Origin: Cymbidium sinense
Taxonomy: Eukaryota; Streptophyta; Magnoliopsida; Asparagales; Orchidaceae
Assembly (NCBI GenBank): GCA_021442155.1
Contig: CM038214.1
Location: forward strand, 57,630,514 to 57,694,513
Reading direction: 5' to 3'
Length of the DNA: 64,000 nucleotides
Part shown: positions 60,209 to 64,000 of the stretch, piece after piece
Layout of the letters: each line of letters begins with the position of its first letter
Numbering within the stretch: position 1 is the stretch's first letter
Program-made: the position numbers and the translations under genes
Notes under the pieces: model-generated
The model's database searches: none
The model's input: the letters and a program-made list of their open reading frames with translations, nothing else
Told to the model about the DNA's origin: nothing

Positions 60209-63200
60209 GTTTAGGTTTAGATTTGTTTATTAGGTTTTAGTGTTTAGTTTTATTTTTTAATTTATTTAGTTACTTAGTTTAGGTGGTTTTAGGGTTGATG
60301 CTTTTAGGGTTTAGGATTTAGGGCTAGGTTTAAGGTTTTGAGTTTTTTATGGTTTAGGGTTTAAGATTTAGGGTTTATGATTTTATTTCTTAAATTAAGT
60401 AAATCGGTCGGTTTAGATTTATCTAGTTTATTTTTTATTTATTTTAGTTTATTCTATTTTTAATCTCCATTTAGGTTTTTTAATTTATATTTAGTTTTGT
60501 TTATTTATTTTAGGTTTATTTATTTTAGTTTAGGTTTTTTATTTTATTTTATTTTTTAGGTTTAGGTTTTTTTTAATTTAGGGTTTAGGTTTTATTTATT
60601 TATTTATTTTTAGGTTTTATTTTAAGGTTTATCTTTTAGGTTTATGTTTTTATTTAGTTTTCATTTTATTTTATTTTATTTTGGGTTTATTTTAGTTTTA
60701 TTTTATGTTTAATTTTTATTTTATTTTAATTTTTTATTTTAGTTTTATTTTATTTTTTTAGTTTAGTATAGGTTTTTATTTATTTTAATTTAGTTTATTT
60801 TATTAATTTCTTTAGGTTTAGGTTTAGGTTTTTATTTTATTTTATTTATTATTATTATTTCAAGTTTAAGTTTTTTATTTATTTTATTTTTTGGTTTTAT
60901 TTAGTATAGGTTTAGGTATTTAGGTTTTTAGGTTTTTAGGATTTAGGGTTTAGAGTTTAGGGTTTAGGATTTTAGAGTTTTGGGATTTAGGATTTTGGGT
61001 TTAAGGTTAGGTTTATTATTTAGGGTTAAAGGTTAAGTGTTTAGGCTTTAATGTTTAGGGTTTATGCTTTAGGGTTAGCTTAGGGTTTAGGGATAGGGGT
61101 TCAGGTTTAGATTTTAGGGCTTAGACTTTAGGGTTTAGGGTTTAGGGTTTAGGGTTTTAGGGTTGAGGGTTTATGGTTTAGGGTTTAGGGTTAGGGTTAG
61201 GGTTAGTTTTGGGGTTAGGGTTTAGTGTTTAGAGTTAGTTTAGAGTTTTTTAGGTTTATGGTTATTATTTATGGTTGTAGGTTTAGGGTTACTTTTAGGG
61301 GTTTTTTATTAATTAAGTAAACCTATAAGTTTAAGTTTATTTAGTTTATTTTATTTTTTAATTTAATTTAGGTTTATTTTTTATTTTTATTTAGTTTAGT
61401 TTAAGTATTTTAGGTTTATTTATTTTGTTTACGTGTTTTATTTTAGTTTATTTTTTAAGTTTAGGATTAGGTTTATGTTTATGTCTTAGTTTAGTTTTAT
61501 TTTTATTTTATTTTTTAGGCTTAAGTTTTATTTTTTATTTTTAGGTTTAGGTTTAGGTTTTTATTTTATTTTTTAAAGATTAGGTTTTAGGTTTTTATTT
61601 TATTTTATTTTTAGGTTTTTTTTAAGTTTAGGTTTAGGTTTATTTTTAATTTATTTTATTTTATTTAGTTTAAGGTTTAGGTTTAGTTTATTTTAGGTTT
61701 AGGTTTTAGTTTTATTTATTTTAGTTTAGTTTATTTTAGTTTAGCTTTAGGAATATTTTATTTTATTTATTTTAGGTTTAGGTTTTTTTTAGATTAGGGT
61801 TTACATTCTTTTTAGATTTTATTTTTAGTTTTTTTTAAGTTTAGATTTTTATTTAGTTTTTATTTAATTTTATTTTAGGTTTATTTTATTTTTATTTTAA
61901 GCTTAGTTTTTATTTTATTTAGGCTTTTTATTTTTAGGTTTATTTTTTTCAGTTTAGTTTAAATTTTTATTTATTTTAGTTTAATTTAGTTTTATTTTTA
62001 ATCTATTTTATATTTTTTGGTATAGGTTTTGGTTTAGGTTTTTTATTTTATTTTATTTTTTTTATTTCATTTAAGTTTAGGTTTTTTTTTATTTTAATTT
62101 TAAGTTTTATTTAGTTTATGTTTATGTTTTTAGGTTTTTAGGGTTTAAGGTTTAGTGTTTAGGATTTATGGTTTATGATTTGCAGTTTAGGGTTTAGGGT
62201 TTAGCCTTGTAGGTTTTAGGGTTTAGGGTTTATGGTTAAGGGCTTAAGGTTTAGGTTTTAGGGTTTTAGGGTTTAGAGTTGTAGGTTTAGGGTTAGTTTT
62301 AGAGGTTTTTTATTAATTAAGTAAACAAGTAAGTTTAAGTTTATTTAGTTTATTTTTTATTTATTTTAGTTTATTTTATTTTTTATTTTAATTTAGGTTT
62401 AGTTCAAATTTTTATTTAGTTTAGTTCATTTATTTTAGGTTTATTTATCTTGGTTTGGGTGTTTTATTTTAGTTTATTTTTTAAGTTTAGGTTTATGTTT
62501 ATGGTTTAGTTATATTTTTATTTTATTTTTTAGGTCTAGGTTTTATTTTTTTATTTTTAGATTTAGGTTTAGGTTTTTATTTTATTTTTTTAAGTTTAGG
62601 TTTTAGGTTTTTATTTTAGTTTTATTTTTAAGTTTTTTTTTAGTTTAGGTTTAGGTTTATTTTTAGTTTATTTTATTTTATTTAATTTAGGGTCTAGGTT
62701 TAGGTTTCAGTTTTATTTATTTTAGTTTAGTTTATTTTAGTTTAGGTTTAGGTATATTTTATTTTATTTATTTTAGGTTTAGGTTTTTTTTTTAGATTAA
62801 GGTTTATGTTTTTTTTAGATTTTATTTTTAGTTTTTCTTTTTAAGTTTAGATTTTTATTTAGTTTTTATTATATTTTATTTTAGGTTTAATTTATTTTTA
62901 TTTTAAGCTTAGTTTTTATTTTATTTGGGCTTTTTATTTTTAGGTTTATTTTATTTTTTAGTTTAGTTTAAGTATTTATTTATTTTATTTTAGTTTAGTT
63001 TTTATTTTTTATTCTATTTTATTTTTGGGTTTAGGTTTTATCTAGGTTTTTTATTTTATTTAAGTTTAGGTTTTTTATTTATTTTAATTTTAGGTTTTAT
63101 TTAGTTTATCTTTTTATTTTTAGGTTTTTAGGGTTTAGGGTTTAGGTTTTAGGATTTCTAATTTAGGGTTTGCGATTTAGGGTTTAGGGTTTAGAGTAGT

Positions 63201-64000
63201 AGGTTTAGGGTTTAGAGTTTAGGGTTTATGGTTAGTTTTAGGGTTTAGGGTTTAGGGTTAGGGTTTTTTTTGGTTTTTTTACTTTTTTAAATTAAGTAAA
63301 CTAGTAGATTTAGGTTTATTTAGTTTATTTATTTTATTTGTTTTACTTTTTTTATTTTTTATTTTATTAAATTAAGTAAAGTGGTCAATTTAGGTTTATT
63401 TAGTTTATTTTTTCTTTATTTTAATTTATTTTATTTTATAAATTTTCTGACTTCTGGACTTATAACCCCTGAGTGTCCGCCAGCTAAGTCCTACGATTTT
63501 AAAACCATGTAGTCTAGTCTTTTGATTGTAAGATAGCTAGGGTAGTTATTTAATTAGAAAGAGACTAAAGTAGTAGGTTTTGGTTTATTTAGTTTATTTT
63601 TTATTTATTTTATTTTATTTATTTTATTTTTTAGGTTAATGTTTATTTTTTATTTTTAGGTTTAGGTTTAGGTTTTTATTTTATTTTTTTAGGTTTAGTT
63701 TTTAGGTTTTCATTTTAGGTTTATTTTTAGGTTTTATTTTTTAGTTTAGGTTTAGATTTATTTTTAGTTTATTTTATTTTATTTTGTTTTAGTTTTGGTT
63801 TAGGTTTAGTTTATTTTAGGTTTAGGTTTTATTTATTTTAATTTCTTTTCTTTAGTTTATGTTTAGGTTTATTTTATTTTGATTTTAGGTTTAGGGTTTC
63901 CTTTTTTAGTTGAGGGTTTAGGTTTTATTTTTTATTTATTTTAAGGTTTTATTTTAGGATTTTTTTAAGTTTAGGTTTTTATTTAGTTTTTATTTTAGTT
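60209..64000 (-). repeat. G-strand telomere-like satellite, best-preserved higher-order units
   Basis: Linkers at 60,391, 61,305, 62,308 and 63,285 give spacings of about 918, 1,001 and 973 bp. A truncated extra linker is at 63,366. Each is preceded by near-exact TTTAGGG runs (60,290-60,385; 60,940-61,290; 62,120-62,300; 63,120-63,270) and followed by a TTTATTT/GGTTTAGG stretch. One family H scrap interrupts it at 63,446-63,570. Confidence 0.92.
63446..63570 (-). repeat. 125-bp fragment of family H inside the satellite
   Basis: The reverse complement reads CTTTAGTCTCTTTCTAATTA, then ATCTTACAAT, CTACATGGTTTTAAAATC and TTATAAGTC, matching copy A at about 6,470-6,590. Orientation is opposite to copies A-D on the plus strand. 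Both flanks are TTTATTT satellite. Confidence 0.85.

Overview
The window is plant nuclear DNA made almost entirely of repeats. The evidence is: arrays of the plant telomere word CCCTAAA/TTTAGGG, plant-type L1 and RTE LINEs, a Ty3/gypsy gag-protease remnant, and pieces of a plant glycine-rich RNA-binding protein gene. I see no intact host gene, tRNA, rRNA or CRISPR. I cannot name the species. The setting suggests subtelomeric, pericentromeric or knob-like heterochromatin of a large genome.

Layout. (1) 1-7,326: a long, non-coding, G-poor, LTR-like repeat (family H, copy A) rich in small inverted repeats. It abuts a decayed Ty3/gypsy gag-protease stretch on the minus strand (7,327-9,318). (2) 9,319-24,444: degenerate telomere-like satellite, C-rich on the plus strand, with about 0.9-1.4 kb higher-order periodicity. 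It contains a glycine-rich-protein (GRP) gene fragment (11,025-11,463), two minus-strand RTE LINE copies (14,986-17,400; 21,936-24,444) and GC-rich islands. (3) 24,445-24,544: exactly 100 N. Beyond the gap the satellite is in the opposite orientation (TTTAGGG on plus). (4) 27,031-27,715: an L1 3'-region piece. Then 27,716-44,192: more copies of family H, including a probable non-autonomous LTR element (about 35.8-44.2 kb). Its interior holds a tandem array of hairpins and an 888-bp tandem duplication. (5) 44,193-64,000: G-strand satellite carrying three more GRP fragments (minus strand), one long decayed L1 LINE (44,770-53,935, ORF1 and ORF2 recognisable), a second L1 3' piece stacked directly behind it (54,063-55,905), more GC-rich islands, and a 125-bp scrap of family H (63,446-63,570).

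How it fits together. Nothing here looks like a working pathway; it is a nest of decayed selfish elements in a telomere-derived satellite. The satellite unit (in C-strand orientation) is: a linker near GGTTTACTTAATTT, then exact CCCTAAA repeats, then an AT-rich CCTAAA/AAATAAA stretch. The GC-rich islands sit where the exact CCCTAAA block should be. The GRP fragments always lie sense with the CCCTAAA strand and share one 5' breakpoint, so they probably spread with the satellite.

Best candidate for something undescribed: family H and its internal hairpin array. Many short stems are kept as complementary pairs while their sequence differs between copies or monomers. This looks like compensatory change, arising either from selection on a folded RNA/DNA or from template-switch correction of quasi-palindromes. 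All of this was read by eye; no alignments, folding or database searches were run.
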